DNA of 37,229 nucleotides, from the NCBI RefSeq assembly GCF_000264055.1, contig NZ_AJXL01000031.1, forward strand, positions 1 to 37,229, read 5' to 3'. Source of the DNA: Flavobacterium sp. ACAM 123. Its GTDB lineage: Bacteria > Bacteroidota > Bacteroidia > Flavobacteriales > Flavobacteriaceae. The notes below the pieces were generated by a model. The model did not search any database and was not told the origin of the DNA. It saw nothing but the letters and a program-made list of their open reading frames with translations. Shown here one piece after another: positions 27,743-35,970 of this stretch. The translations under genes were made by a program, and so were the position numbers. Within the stretch, counting starts at the first letter, position 1, and each line of letters starts with the position of its first letter.

Positions 27743-29017
27743 ATGGAAGAATTTGGTAAAATACTACTGATTGCGATGCCACTTTTCTTATTATTCATCA
27801 TTCTGGAAAAAATGTATGGTGTCTACAAAGGAGAAGACAGCGTCCCCTTAATGGATAGTGTATCGAGCGTCAGCTCCGGAATTACAAACGCTGTAAAAGA
27901 TGTCTTAGGTCTTAGTATTACTTTTATTTCCTATGGTTGGATGGTTTCTAACATGGCTGTTTTTCATTTAGAAGCCACTATTTTTACTTATCTAGTCGCT
28001 TTTATCATTGTTGTCTTTTACGGATACTGGACCCATCGTATTAACCACCAGGTCAATTTTTTCTGGAATAAACACACCATCCATCATAGCAGTGAGGAGT
28101 TTAATCTCGCTTGCGCTTTGAGGCAAACCGTAGCCAGTTTTATAAATTTATTTACTTTTTTACTTATTCCTGCGGCCATTATAGGAATTCCCACTGCAGT
28201 CATCGTCATAACACTTCCCATTCAATTGTTTTTGCAATTTTGGTACCATACCAAACATATTAAAAAAATAGGGCGTTTTTAGAGGATATTCTTGTTACTC
28301 CTTCACACCATCGGGTGCATCATGTCATTAATCCGGAATATATCGATAAAAACCATTCTCAGTATTTTTATTTTTTGGGACAAATTATTCCATACTTTCC
28401 AAGAAGAATTACAAGGAATCCCTCCTGTTTATGGCATTACAAGACCAGCTCAAACCTGGAATCCGATACGCATTAACTTTCAACATCTAGGCCTATTAAT
28501 TTCTTATTCTTGGCGTGCAGAGAACTGGAAGGATAAATTGACCATTTGGTTTAAACCCACCGGTTGGCATGCAGAAAACTTCGAAGAAAAATATCCTGTA
28601 AATAAAATTACAAACGTGTATGCTTTTGATAAATATGGAACGGAAGCTTCTTCAACGCTTATTTATTGGTCCATTACCCAAGCATTGGTAACCTTGCTGT
28701 TTGCCAGTTTTTTTTTCTACAACATAGCCGCGATAGGCTTGCCTGTTATTTCTATTTACGGTTTGTTTGTATTCCTAACAATATATAGTTATACTGAATT
28801 AATGGATAAAAACCGCTTCTCTGTTTATTGGGAAACCGTACGTTTTCTATTCGGTTTAGCTATTCTTTATTATTTTGGGGATTGGTTTGGACTCAATTCA
28901 CTATTTCTTGAGGGAAATTTTATCGTTGTCAGTTACCTCCTACTCTCATTAGTAATGACAGTTTATTTTTTGTCTTTTGAATTTAAAGCAAAAAACGTTG
29001 CACTTCTCAATGCCTAA
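27743..29017 (+). pseudogene. Alkylglycerol monooxygenase-like fatty acid hydroxylase, interrupted by two compensating frameshifts
   Basis: The gene encodes a membrane di-iron hydroxylase of the fatty acid hydroxylase (sterol desaturase) superfamily, about 425 codons. It is strikingly like animal alkylglycerol monooxygenase (AGMO/TMEM195), which cleaves ether lipids. Histidine boxes are HRINH and HTIHHSSEEFN in the first part. The third, PSHHRVHH, lies in a segment that is out of frame. One T is missing from a T-run near 28276-28280, giving TAG at 28280-28282; one T is extra near 28365-28370, which restores the frame at IFIFWDKLFHTF. The rest continues normally to 29017. As read, the 179-aa product would lack the third box. 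The lysoplasmalogenase gene starts 9 bp later. Confidence 0.8.
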
Positions 29018-29026
29018 ATATCGACC

Positions 29027-29698
29027 ATGAAAAATACCTTACTATTAAATAGTTACATCGCTTTATGTTTTATCTATCTCTTAATTATTCTCTTGGGTCA
29101 CGAAAATATTGCTTGGTATATTAAGCCCTTTTTGATTCCATTTCTACTATTGGTGGTTTATCTCCAAAGTGATTTCCATTCAAAAAAGTTCCTATTAACC
29201 GCTTTAAGCTTTTCGTGGTTTGGCGATATCATCCTTTTATTTTCTGATAGAGATGAGATGTACTTCATCGTTGGCCTAATTTCTTTCTTAGTCTCTCCTA
29301 TTGCTTATATTCTATTATTTAACAAACAACTAAAACCGCAAAACACCAAAAACAAGGCTGTTTTTTGGACTGGTGTCACTGCAATTATAATGTATTTAAT
29401 CGTGATGATTGCCTTTTTGCTGCCGCGCCTTGGTGATTTAACTATTGCTGTTTTTGTTTATGCACTGGTTATCTCAACAATGTTGTTGTTTGCTTTTAAA
29501 GGTTTCCTGATATGGCAAACGCCAGCAAATTGGTATATTTTGATGGGCGCTGTTTTTTTCGTAAGCTCAGACAGCATTCTGGCCTTCAACAAGTTTTATA
29601 AGCCTGTTGTGTTGAGTTCCTTTCTTATCATGACTACTTATCTGATCGCACAGTATTTGATTGTATCCGGTATTTTAAAATTAAATCAAAAAAAATAG
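29027..29698 (+). CDS. Lysoplasmalogenase (YhhN/TMEM86 family)
   Basis: A 223-aa integral membrane protein with about eight hydrophobic segments. It belongs to the YhhN family, whose animal member TMEM86 hydrolyses the vinyl-ether bond of lysoplasmalogens. Family-typical segments are FSWFGDIILLF, which holds a conserved aspartate. GAVFFVSSDSILAFNKF has the second conserved aspartate, and the C-terminus has TTYLIAQYLIVSG. It starts 9 bp after the AGMO-like gene, so the two form one transcript and both probably act on ether lipids. Its stop codon lies inside the terminator stem. Confidence 0.88.
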   Translation: MKNTLLLNSYIALCFIYLLIILLGHENIAWYIKPFLIPFLLLVVYLQSDFHSKKFLLTALSFSWFGDIILLFSDRDEMYFIVGLISFLVSPIAYILLFNKQLKPQNTKNKAVFWTGVTAIIMYLIVMIAFLLPRLGDLTIAVFVYALVISTMLLFAFKGFLIWQTPANWYILMGAVFFVSSDSILAFNKFYKPVVLSSFLIMTTYLIAQYLIVSGILKLNQKK

Positions 29699-29736
29699 CA
29701 TCCTCTATTACTAGAAGATGCTATTTATTTTTTTTT
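29691..29736. terminator. Bidirectional intrinsic terminator
   Basis: AAATAGCATC (29693-29702) pairs with GATGCTATTT (29717-29726). On the plus strand a T-rich tail follows (ATTTTTTTTT). On the minus strand the A-run at the other side gives TTTTTTTT. It therefore suits both the lysoplasmalogenase gene and the convergent YeeE/YedE pair. Confidence 0.85.
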
Positions 29737-29747
29737 AGTTACCCCGA

Positions 29748-30161
29748 TTAATGGGGCAATTTATCTTTTAAAACTCCATATAAATAAGTGCCGAACAAAG
29801 CTCCGAAAAGAACTACTAAAACGCTCCAAAAACCGGCACCTAGTAATATGAATATCGGACCCGGACAAGCACCAACGAGTGCCCAACCTAATCCGAAAAA
29901 CACCCCTCCGATCAAATAACGTGCAGAGCCTTGCTCTTTATCTTTGATTTCAATTGCTAAGCCTTTGATATCTTTTAAATTTCTTCTTTTCATCAACTGA
30001 ATTCCAATGATTCCGGTTAGGACTGCAGTCATGATGATTCCGTACATATGAAACGACTGAAACTGAAACATTTCATAGATTCGGTACCAGGAAACGGCCT
30101 CTGATTTTGTCAATACTATTCCAAAAACAAAACCAACCAATAAATATTTTATTACTTTCAT
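29748..30161 (-). CDS. YeeE/YedE half-protein (DUF6691 type)
   Basis: A 137-aa membrane protein with four hydrophobic segments, forming one half of a YeeE/YedE (sulfur-transport) unit. The signature GACPGPIFILLGAG holds a conserved cysteine, as in the cysteines that pass thiosulfate through YeeE-type transporters. It starts 3 bp after the other half-protein ends, so the two are translated together and probably form a heteromeric channel for a sulfur species. No rhodanese or metallo-hydrolase gene, often found with such pairs, is adjacent here. Confidence 0.88.
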   Translation of the reverse strand: MKVIKYLLVGFVFGIVLTKSEAVSWYRIYEMFQFQSFHMYGIIMTAVLTGIIGIQLMKRRNLKDIKGLAIEIKDKEQGSARYLIGGVFFGLGWALVGACPGPIFILLGAGFWSVLVVLFGALFGTYLYGVLKDKLPH

Positions 30162-30164
30162 ATT

Positions 30165-30722
30165 CTAAAAAATTAAGGGAAATAATAAATAAGCCATGAT
30201 CAACCCTCCAACAAAAAATCCAATAACGGCCTTTAAAGAAGGGATTTGCAAGTTACTCAAACCGGAAATCGCGTGACCGGAAGTGCAGCCGCCCGCATAG
30301 CGAGTTCCAAAACCGATTAAAACGCCTCCTAGTAACAAAATCAAAATACCTTTTGGAGAAGTGAATATCTCCGGTCCAAAAAGGGCTGCGGGCATTAGTT
30401 TCCCGTTTGGAGAATCGATTCCCAATTGTGCCAACTGGGCTATAGTTTTTGGATTTATAGCAACATTTGAAGGATCAGCCATGAAATGAACAGCTATAAA
30501 GCCACCCATCATGGCACCTAAGACCACCACTAAGTTCCAACGTTGTGCTTTCCAATCGAAGTCAAAAAAGGCAACACGTTTCCCCAAGCCTGCCATAGAA
30601 CACAACGAACGTAAATTAGAAGACATACCAAATGTTTTCCCAAAATAGGTCAAGGAAAGCATTATAATGCCAATCAAAAAACCGGATACATACCACGGCC
30701 ATGTTTGAAAAATAATATTCAT
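30165..30722 (-). CDS. YeeE/YedE family protein
   Basis: A 185-aa membrane protein with about five hydrophobic segments, the partner of the downstream half-protein. Conserved cysteine motifs are LRSLCSMAGLG and RYAGGCTSGHAISGLSNLQIPS, the latter the hallmark of the family, in which thiosulfate is relayed along cysteines. It is the first gene of a two-gene unit with a -7 box about 20 bp upstream. Confidence 0.9.
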   Translation of the reverse strand: MNIIFQTWPWYVSGFLIGIIMLSLTYFGKTFGMSSNLRSLCSMAGLGKRVAFFDFDWKAQRWNLVVVLGAMMGGFIAVHFMADPSNVAINPKTIAQLAQLGIDSPNGKLMPAALFGPEIFTSPKGILILLLGGVLIGFGTRYAGGCTSGHAISGLSNLQIPSLKAVIGFFVGGLIMAYLLFPLIF

Positions 30723-30741
30723 GTTTTTAATTTATTTTTTG

Positions 30742-30749
30742 CAAAAGTA
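30742..30749 (-). promoter_or_regulatory. Putative -7 promoter box (TACTTTTG) for the YeeE/YedE pair
   Basis: The minus strand reads TACTTTTG 20 bp before the start codon at 30722, an exact TAnnTTTG match. No -33 TTG at the usual spacing. Confidence 0.45.
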
Positions 30750-30913
30750 AGGATTCTAACTTTTATAGTAATCACATTTTACGACACAATTGTTTTTAGA
30801 GGGTGGTTTCCTTTTTAAGTTTCCTCTATATTTGTGTTTTATAAGATATTGCCGGTAAAAATCGTTACTCTCTTATATTTACAACTGAATACAAATTACA
30901 AAAATTATAAAAT

Positions 30914-31366
30914 ATGAAAAAAATAATATTTTTTATCTTTCTACTCATCACCTCTGTTTCCTGCATAAGTACAAAATCTACTTTGCAAAACGTGGATGAC
31001 AACGCTCCTATTCTCCAACTCTCCAGAAACAATACTTTTGTAATTACAGAATATAGCAAAGACGCAAAATATGGTTACGATAAAGACTATCCTGTTAATA
31101 TTTTTTATCGAAACACAAAGGACGAATCTATAAACCAAGGACGATTTCTCCATGCACTAGCCGGACCAAACGGAGAAAACATCACATTCAAAAAGCTCGA
31201 AAGCTGCTGTCCATTCCCTAATAAAAGAAGCGAAATGGGCGCAGGATTTCTCGATGTTTATGATATAACATGGGAGGGTCAAAAGAAACCAATTATTTTA
31301 TATGTAAATATTTATGAAAAAGGCGTGTTAATGGTACCTGTGGGATTTAGTTTAAAAAAATTTTAA
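30914..31366 (+). CDS. Small conserved lipoprotein
   Basis: A 150-aa exported protein; MKKIIFFIFLLITSVSCIST is a lipoprotein signal with the lipobox cysteine near residue 17. The mature part has no known domain. It has distinctive features such as KYGYDKDYPVNIFYRN, LESCCPFPNKRSEMGAGFLDVY with a double cysteine, and GVLMVPVGFSLKKF at the end. From memory, homologues upstream of kdsA in flavobacteria have sometimes been labelled as the aldolase itself. Nothing here resembles KdsA, so such a label would be a carry-over error. It lies 166 bp upstream of kdsA with a repeat hairpin between. Confidence 0.8.
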   Translation: MKKIIFFIFLLITSVSCISTKSTLQNVDDNAPILQLSRNNTFVITEYSKDAKYGYDKDYPVNIFYRNTKDESINQGRFLHALAGPNGENITFKKLESCCPFPNKRSEMGAGFLDVYDITWEGQKKPIILYVNIYEKGVLMVPVGFSLKKF

Positions 31367-31385
31367 ATATAACAACTCTCACCCT

Positions 31386-31461
31386 AGCCCTGATAGAAGC
31401 GGTATCCTTACTAGTTTTTCTTTAAAAACAGTAAGATACAAGCGGATAGCAGGAAATAGCT
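31386..31461. repeat. Imperfect long inverted repeat (repeat-family hairpin)
   Basis: The stretch from AGCCCTGATAG to CAGGAAATAGCT folds on itself. The core pairs GTATC, TTACT and GTTTTT on the left (31402-31419) with AAAAAC, AGTAA and GATAC on the right, around a CTTT loop. Outer CCTG/CAGG can also pair, and AAGCGG occurs on both sides unpaired. There is no T-tail on the plus strand. From memory, similar hairpins recur in Flavobacterium intergenic DNA. Confidence 0.5.
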
Positions 31462-31505
31462 TCTTAAAAAGAAATAAAATCTAAAGTTAAGTTGCAAATC
31501 ATAAC

Positions 31506-31513
31506 TATCTTTG
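31506..31513 (+). promoter_or_regulatory. Putative -7 promoter box (TATCTTTG) for kdsA
   Basis: An exact TAnnTTTG match 19 bp before the kdsA start. A TTG lies 11 bp upstream of it, too close for a normal -33 element. Confidence 0.5.
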
Positions 31514-31532
31514 CACTTTCAAAAAAACAATT

Positions 31533-32351
31533 ATGAACATACAAGATATTCCTCAAATTAAACATACGGATAGCGGTAACTTTTTTTTACTGGCCGGACC
31601 TTGCGCGATAGAAAGTGAAGAAATGGCAATGCGAATTGCTGAAAAATTAATAGGCATCACTGACAAATTAGAAATTCCTTACGTTTTCAAGGGTTCGTTT
31701 AAAAAAGCCAATCGTTCAAAAATTGACAGTTTCTCCGGTATAGGCGACGAGAAAGCGTTAAAAATCCTTAGAAAAGTGTCTGAAACTTTTGGCGTTCCTA
31801 CAGTAACTGATATTCATACGAATGAAGATGCGGAAATGGCAGCACAATATGTGGATGTACTTCAAATCCCCGCCTTCCTAGTTCGACAAACTGACTTAGT
31901 TGTGGCTGCAGCCAATACTGGAAGAGTAGTAAACCTGAAAAAAGGACAATTTATGAGTCCTGAAAGTATGAAACATGCTGTACAGAAGGTATTGGATTGT
32001 AACAATGGAAATGTAATGGTAACTGATCGCGGAACTATGTTTGGATACCAGGACATGATTGTTGATTTTAGAGGGATTCCTACGATGCAACAGCATGCAA
32101 CTACAGTACTTGATGTTACGCATTCATTACAGCAACCCAACCAAACAGCAGGTGTTACAGGAGGAAGACCGGATATGATTGAAACAATTGCCAAAGCGGG
32201 AATTGCTGTAGGTGTTGATGGAATTTTCATAGAAACTCATTTCGATCCGGCTAATGCCAAAAGTGACGGAGCAAACATGTTGCATTTGGATTATTTTGAG
32301 GCCTTAATGACTAAACTAGTCGCCATTAGAAAAACGGTTAATACGTTCTAA
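31533..32351 (+). CDS. kdsA: 3-deoxy-8-phosphooctulonate synthase (KDO-8-P synthase)
   Basis: KdsA condenses phosphoenolpyruvate and arabinose 5-phosphate to KDO-8-phosphate for the lipopolysaccharide core. The 272-aa TIM-barrel protein has LAGPCAIESEEMA, KGSFKKANRSKIDSFSGIG, VTDIHTNEDAEMAA, LQIPAFLVRQTDL, MVTDRGTMFGYQD and THFDPANAKSDGANML. The cysteine in AGPCAIES, where the E. coli enzyme has asparagine, marks the metal-dependent class. It is followed 17 bp later by an outer-membrane protein gene on the same strand. Confidence 0.96.
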   Translation: MNIQDIPQIKHTDSGNFFLLAGPCAIESEEMAMRIAEKLIGITDKLEIPYVFKGSFKKANRSKIDSFSGIGDEKALKILRKVSETFGVPTVTDIHTNEDAEMAAQYVDVLQIPAFLVRQTDLVVAAANTGRVVNLKKGQFMSPESMKHAVQKVLDCNNGNVMVTDRGTMFGYQDMIVDFRGIPTMQQHATTVLDVTHSLQQPNQTAGVTGGRPDMIETIAKAGIAVGVDGIFIETHFDPANAKSDGANMLHLDYFEALMTKLVAIRKTVNTF

Positions 32352-32368
32352 TTTTTATAACTTTTACT

Positions 32369-33214
32369 TTGAAAAATATATTTTTATTCGCAGCATTCAT
32401 AACCTTCTTTTATTCTAACACAATAAGTGCTCAAGAAGAAATCAAAATACAAGATAAATATACAGCACATAAAAAGGGGAAATTCTTTGTATCGTGGGGG
32501 GGAAACCGAGAAAGTTATACTAAATCTGATGTGAACTTTAGAGGAAAGGATTACAATTTTACTATAGAAAATATAGTTGCTCATGACAAACCTAAGGGAT
32601 GGCATGTTGATTATATAAATCCGGTAAGAATGACCATTCCGCAAACTAATTTTAGAATGGGTTACTTTATAAATGATCATTATAGTATTGCATTAGGAGT
32701 TGATCACATGAAATATGTGATGACTCAAAATCAAACGGCAAATATAACTGGAAGTATAAGCGCTAACACCCCGTTTGATGGAGTTTACAATAATACACCA
32801 ACAGTAATTACTGAAAATTTTTTGATGTATGAGCATACTGATGGTTTAAATTATATCAACACAGAGCTTTCTAGACATGATGATATTTCGTCTTTATTCA
32901 AAATTAGAAATACTGATAAAATTCAAATTAATTTAACCGAAGGTGTAGGTGTTGGTTTGTTATATCCAAAAACTAATGCAACTCTTTTAGCTAAAGAACG
33001 TTACGATGATTTTCATGTTTCTGGCTATGGAACTTCTCTAAAAGCGGGTTTGAACGCAACATTTTTTAAACACTTTTATATACAAGGAGAGTTAAAAGGC
33101 GGATATATTAATATGCAAGATATTCGTACTACTAAAAGTGTTGAAGACAGTGCTTCACAAGATTTCTTCTTTTTACAGAGACTTATCGCTTTTGGAGTTA
33201 TTTTTAAAATCTAA
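32369..33214 (+). CDS. Outer-membrane beta-barrel protein with TTG start
   Basis: A 281-aa exported protein; MKNIFLFAAFITFFYSNTISAQ is a signal peptide. The rest is rich in alternating aromatic/polar segments, such as GKFFVSWGGNRESYTKSD, NFRMGYFINDHYSIALGVDHM and YIQGELKGGYINM, and ends IAFGVIFKI, as in small outer-membrane barrels. The start codon is TTG at 32369: the signal peptide begins there and no in-frame ATG lies before residue 80. It follows kdsA by 17 bp, so it is probably in the same transcript, and a strong terminator follows. Specific function unknown. Confidence 0.85.
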   Translation: MKNIFLFAAFITFFYSNTISAQEEIKIQDKYTAHKKGKFFVSWGGNRESYTKSDVNFRGKDYNFTIENIVAHDKPKGWHVDYINPVRMTIPQTNFRMGYFINDHYSIALGVDHMKYVMTQNQTANITGSISANTPFDGVYNNTPTVITENFLMYEHTDGLNYINTELSRHDDISSLFKIRNTDKIQINLTEGVGVGLLYPKTNATLLAKERYDDFHVSGYGTSLKAGLNATFFKHFYIQGELKGGYINMQDIRTTKSVEDSASQDFFFLQRLIAFGVIFKI

Positions 33215-33234
33215 ATATACCCTACAATTATTTG

Positions 33235-33270
33235 ATGAGGCTGTCCGTAACTGGCAGCCTCATTTTCTTT
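33235..33270 (+). terminator. Intrinsic terminator after the kdsA-barrel unit
   Basis: ATGAGGCTG (33235-33243) pairs perfectly with CAGCCTCAT (33255-33263), followed by TTTTCTTT. It closes the transcript 21 bp after the barrel gene's stop. Confidence 0.85.
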
Positions 33271-33402
33271 AAAGTACATTTTAAACCCCTTTTTTACATT
33301 AGTTTTAGCTCTGTCTCTGTAATATCTGATATTTTATGGTTACTTTAGTAGCTCATTATTAAACTAGCCTTTGGTATTAAAAAGGTATTATTTTTTAAAG
33401 GA

Positions 33403-34521
33403 ATGGGGAAAATGAAACGAACAGAAGAAAATGTTATAAATAATAATTATGATAATTATGACAGTTTCGATAACTTCGAAAAATTTTTTGATTTGGCACC
33501 CGACTTACTCTGTGTAGCCGGATATGATGGCTATTTGAAAAGAGTAAATCCAGCAGTATCAGAATTATTGGGTTATACAAAGGAGGAATTACTATCTAAA
33601 CCCATCGATGAATTCGTTTATCCTGATGATCGAAAAAGTACTTCCAGCGCCAGAAATGAACTTAGAAAGAAAATCTCTTTATTTAATTTTGAGAACCGTT
33701 ATATCACCAAAAGTGGCGCTATTGTATGGCTATTATGGACTTCATTACCCATAGAAAGTGACAAAGTGGTATATGCTATTGCAAAGAACATCACTTATAA
33801 AAAAGAACTAGAAGAGGAGCGAAATATACATTTAGCCGAACTGACAAAAATTAATCACGAATTCAAGCAGATTACTTATTCCACTGCTCACGATATCAAG
33901 TCACCTGTTAATAATATGCTGACCGTTTTTGAACTTTTAGATCTTTCTAAAATTACGGATTCGGAAACTCTTGAATTTATTTCGATACTAAAATTTTCGA
34001 CAGAGGGTTTAAAACAAATGCTGAGTGAGTATATAGCAATTTTAAATGAAACAAATATAATTAATTCCCATCTCGAAGAATTAAATTTAAATGCTACCTT
34101 AGATGAAGTTTTACTTTCCATTAATTCAATAATCAATAATTCAAATGCGATAATTAATGTAGATTTTTCAGAATTTGAAACTATTAGTTTTAACAAAGGC
34201 TATTTGAAAAGTATTTTTCTAAACTTGCTGACAAATGCAATCAAATATTCTAAGTATGATTGCGTACCCATTGTTTCCATTTACTCAAAAATTGTCAATG
34301 GAAATAAACAATTAATTATATCTGATAATGGAATTGGGTTTGACATGGATAAGGTAAAAAGTAAAATTTTTGGCCTACATCAGAAGTTCAATGATAATAT
34401 TGACAGCCAAGGTATTGGTCTCTATTTAGTTTACAACCATATTACCAGTCTTGGAGGCAAAATAGCAGTGGAAAGCAAAATAAATGAAGGCGCTAAATTT
34501 ATCATCACATTTAAGAGTTGA
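33403..34521 (+). CDS. PAS-domain sensor histidine kinase
   Basis: A 372-aa soluble kinase with no membrane segment. A PAS domain spans about residues 26-130 (FFDLAPDLLCVAGYDGYLKRVNPA, LGYTKEELLSKPIDEFVYPDD). A dimerisation/phosphoacceptor helix carries TAHDIKSPVNN (histidine near residue 163). The ATPase domain has NLLTNAIKYSK, ISDNGIGFDM and GIGLYLVYNHI. The start at 33403 is used; ATG three codons later is equally possible. No response regulator is adjacent, and the LytTR regulator at 7484 is too far away to pair by position. The N-terminus has an unusual Asn/Asp/Tyr-rich stretch. Confidence 0.92.
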   Translation: MGKMKRTEENVINNNYDNYDSFDNFEKFFDLAPDLLCVAGYDGYLKRVNPAVSELLGYTKEELLSKPIDEFVYPDDRKSTSSARNELRKKISLFNFENRYITKSGAIVWLLWTSLPIESDKVVYAIAKNITYKKELEEERNIHLAELTKINHEFKQITYSTAHDIKSPVNNMLTVFELLDLSKITDSETLEFISILKFSTEGLKQMLSEYIAILNETNIINSHLEELNLNATLDEVLLSINSIINNSNAIINVDFSEFETISFNKGYLKSIFLNLLTNAIKYSKYDCVPIVSIYSKIVNGNKQLIISDNGIGFDMDKVKSKIFGLHQKFNDNIDSQGIGLYLVYNHITSLGGKIAVESKINEGAKFIITFKS

Positions 34522-34604
34522 AATGAAAATTAGGAAATAAGGTGCTTGAATTTTTAGAATTGTAATAGTGATGCGATGAAAGAATATTTAAGTGTAATAC
34601 TCTT

Positions 34605-35699
34605 ATGATAGAAATTCCCAAAATACCAAAGTTACGCTCTTCAACCGTTACCTTTTCAGTACTTGAAATACTTCAAACTATTGTATTGATTTGTTTTATA
34701 CTTTATTTTGGAAAAACTCTTTTTATTCCTCTTAGTTTTTCGTTATTGATCAGTTTTATTCTTTTTCCGGTTTGTAAATGGATAGAGGGTAGAGGAATAA
34801 ACAAAATAGGAGCTATTATACTTTCCCTTTTAATCATTATCTTATTTATCGCAATCATCGTTTATTTACTTTTTGTACAAATCAATGAGTTCTCTAATGA
34901 ATGGGGACTGTTTCGTGAAAAACTTTTGGAAGCTTTGAATCAAATCAGTGTTTTTATCGCTGAGCGATTTGAAATAACTACGGAAGAACAAGTTGTTTTT
35001 TTTAAAAACTCCATTAATAATTCTAGTACACAGGTATTTTCATTCCTCCGAAGCTCACTGTATTCGCTCTCAGAATCTCTATTTTTTCTTTTAATTATAC
35101 CTGTTCTCTCAGCGCTTATTCTCTATTACCGCCCGATATTGGCAAAAGCGTTGTATCAAATTTTTCCTGCTAACAAAAAAGAAACGATTCATGAAATCCT
35201 GATTGAAACGATACGTGCGTATTATGATTTTATCAAAGGAATGTTCTTAGTCTATATCGCCGTTGGACTTCTAAATAGTATTGGCCTTTTAATTGTTGGA
35301 GTGCCACATCCATTTATGTTTGGTTTTATCGCCTCCATTCTTACTTTTATTCCCTACGTAGGGATTATGATATCCTCTCTTTTACCCATTGCCGTTGCTT
35401 GGATAACATTTAATTCCATATGGTATCCATTAGGTGTTGTTTTAGTTTTTACGATTGTGCAGGCATTGGAAGCGTATGTGATATTTCCTTTAGTAGTAGG
35501 CCACCGCTTAAAAATTAATACATTAGTTATCATCATTATGATCACTGCGGGAGGAATTTTATGGGGTGCTGCAGGAATGATTCTATTTATTCCATTCACA
35601 AGTATCGTAAAACTAATTGCCGATCGTTCACCCCGTTTAAAAATATTGTCTATCCTCTTGGGAGAAGAAGAGAAAGAGCCTAATAAAACACAACTCTAA
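34605..35699 (+). CDS. AI-2E/PerM family membrane protein
   Basis: A 364-aa integral membrane protein of the AI-2E exporter/PerM family. Members have been linked to autoinducer-2 export, ion/proton antiport or general permease roles, so the substrate here is open. The N-terminus has paired membrane helices (IVLICFILYFGKTLFIPLSFSLLISFILFP). The middle holds a soluble stretch and the C-terminal region shows the family signature GFIASILTFIPYVGIMISSLLP and VVGHRLKINTLVIII. The last 25 residues are charged. It lies downstream of the kinase after 83 bp. Confidence 0.9.
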   Translation: MIEIPKIPKLRSSTVTFSVLEILQTIVLICFILYFGKTLFIPLSFSLLISFILFPVCKWIEGRGINKIGAIILSLLIIILFIAIIVYLLFVQINEFSNEWGLFREKLLEALNQISVFIAERFEITTEEQVVFFKNSINNSSTQVFSFLRSSLYSLSESLFFLLIIPVLSALILYYRPILAKALYQIFPANKKETIHEILIETIRAYYDFIKGMFLVYIAVGLLNSIGLLIVGVPHPFMFGFIASILTFIPYVGIMISSLLPIAVAWITFNSIWYPLGVVLVFTIVQALEAYVIFPLVVGHRLKINTLVIIIMITAGGILWGAAGMILFIPFTSIVKLIADRSPRLKILSILLGEEEKEPNKTQL

Positions 35700-35754
35700 T
35701 TTTTGTCCACGTTTCTTTACACTTGATTCAGATACTTAGTACTTAAAAACAGCT

Positions 35755-35813
35755 CTACACTATTGGAGTCTTTGGATCAAAAAAACCAAAAGTGTTACTC
35801 TTGTAGTTTTTTT
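35755..35813 (+). terminator. Hairpin with seven-T tail upstream of the IS110 frame
   Basis: CTACA (35755-35759) pairs with TGTAG (35802-35806), with an inner CTTTGG/CCAAAAG stem, followed by seven T. It may terminate the AI-2E-type gene ending at 35699 or be part of the element's 5' non-coding DNA. The rest of 35700-35970 shows one more hairpin (CTCAAAG at 35919-35925 with CTTTGAG at 35945-35951) and no gene. Confidence 0.45.
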
Positions 35814-35970
35814 ACAGTGTCTCCGTATTTTTTCCGTGTTTTGGGAATTATGACCACGAATATTTTTAGATAAACGTCAATATAAATTACAACGCTAATT
35901 CCACTAAATTCCAGTTAGCTCAAAGCATCAATGTAAAAGCATAACTTTGAGAGTACTAAAAACGAAGATT

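Noticed and set aside
28292..29017. Open frame of 241 aa that could be taken as a separate membrane protein
   Set aside because: Its first 25 residues come from a wrong frame; the rest is the C-terminal half of the AGMO-like gene in the same frame as the first half.
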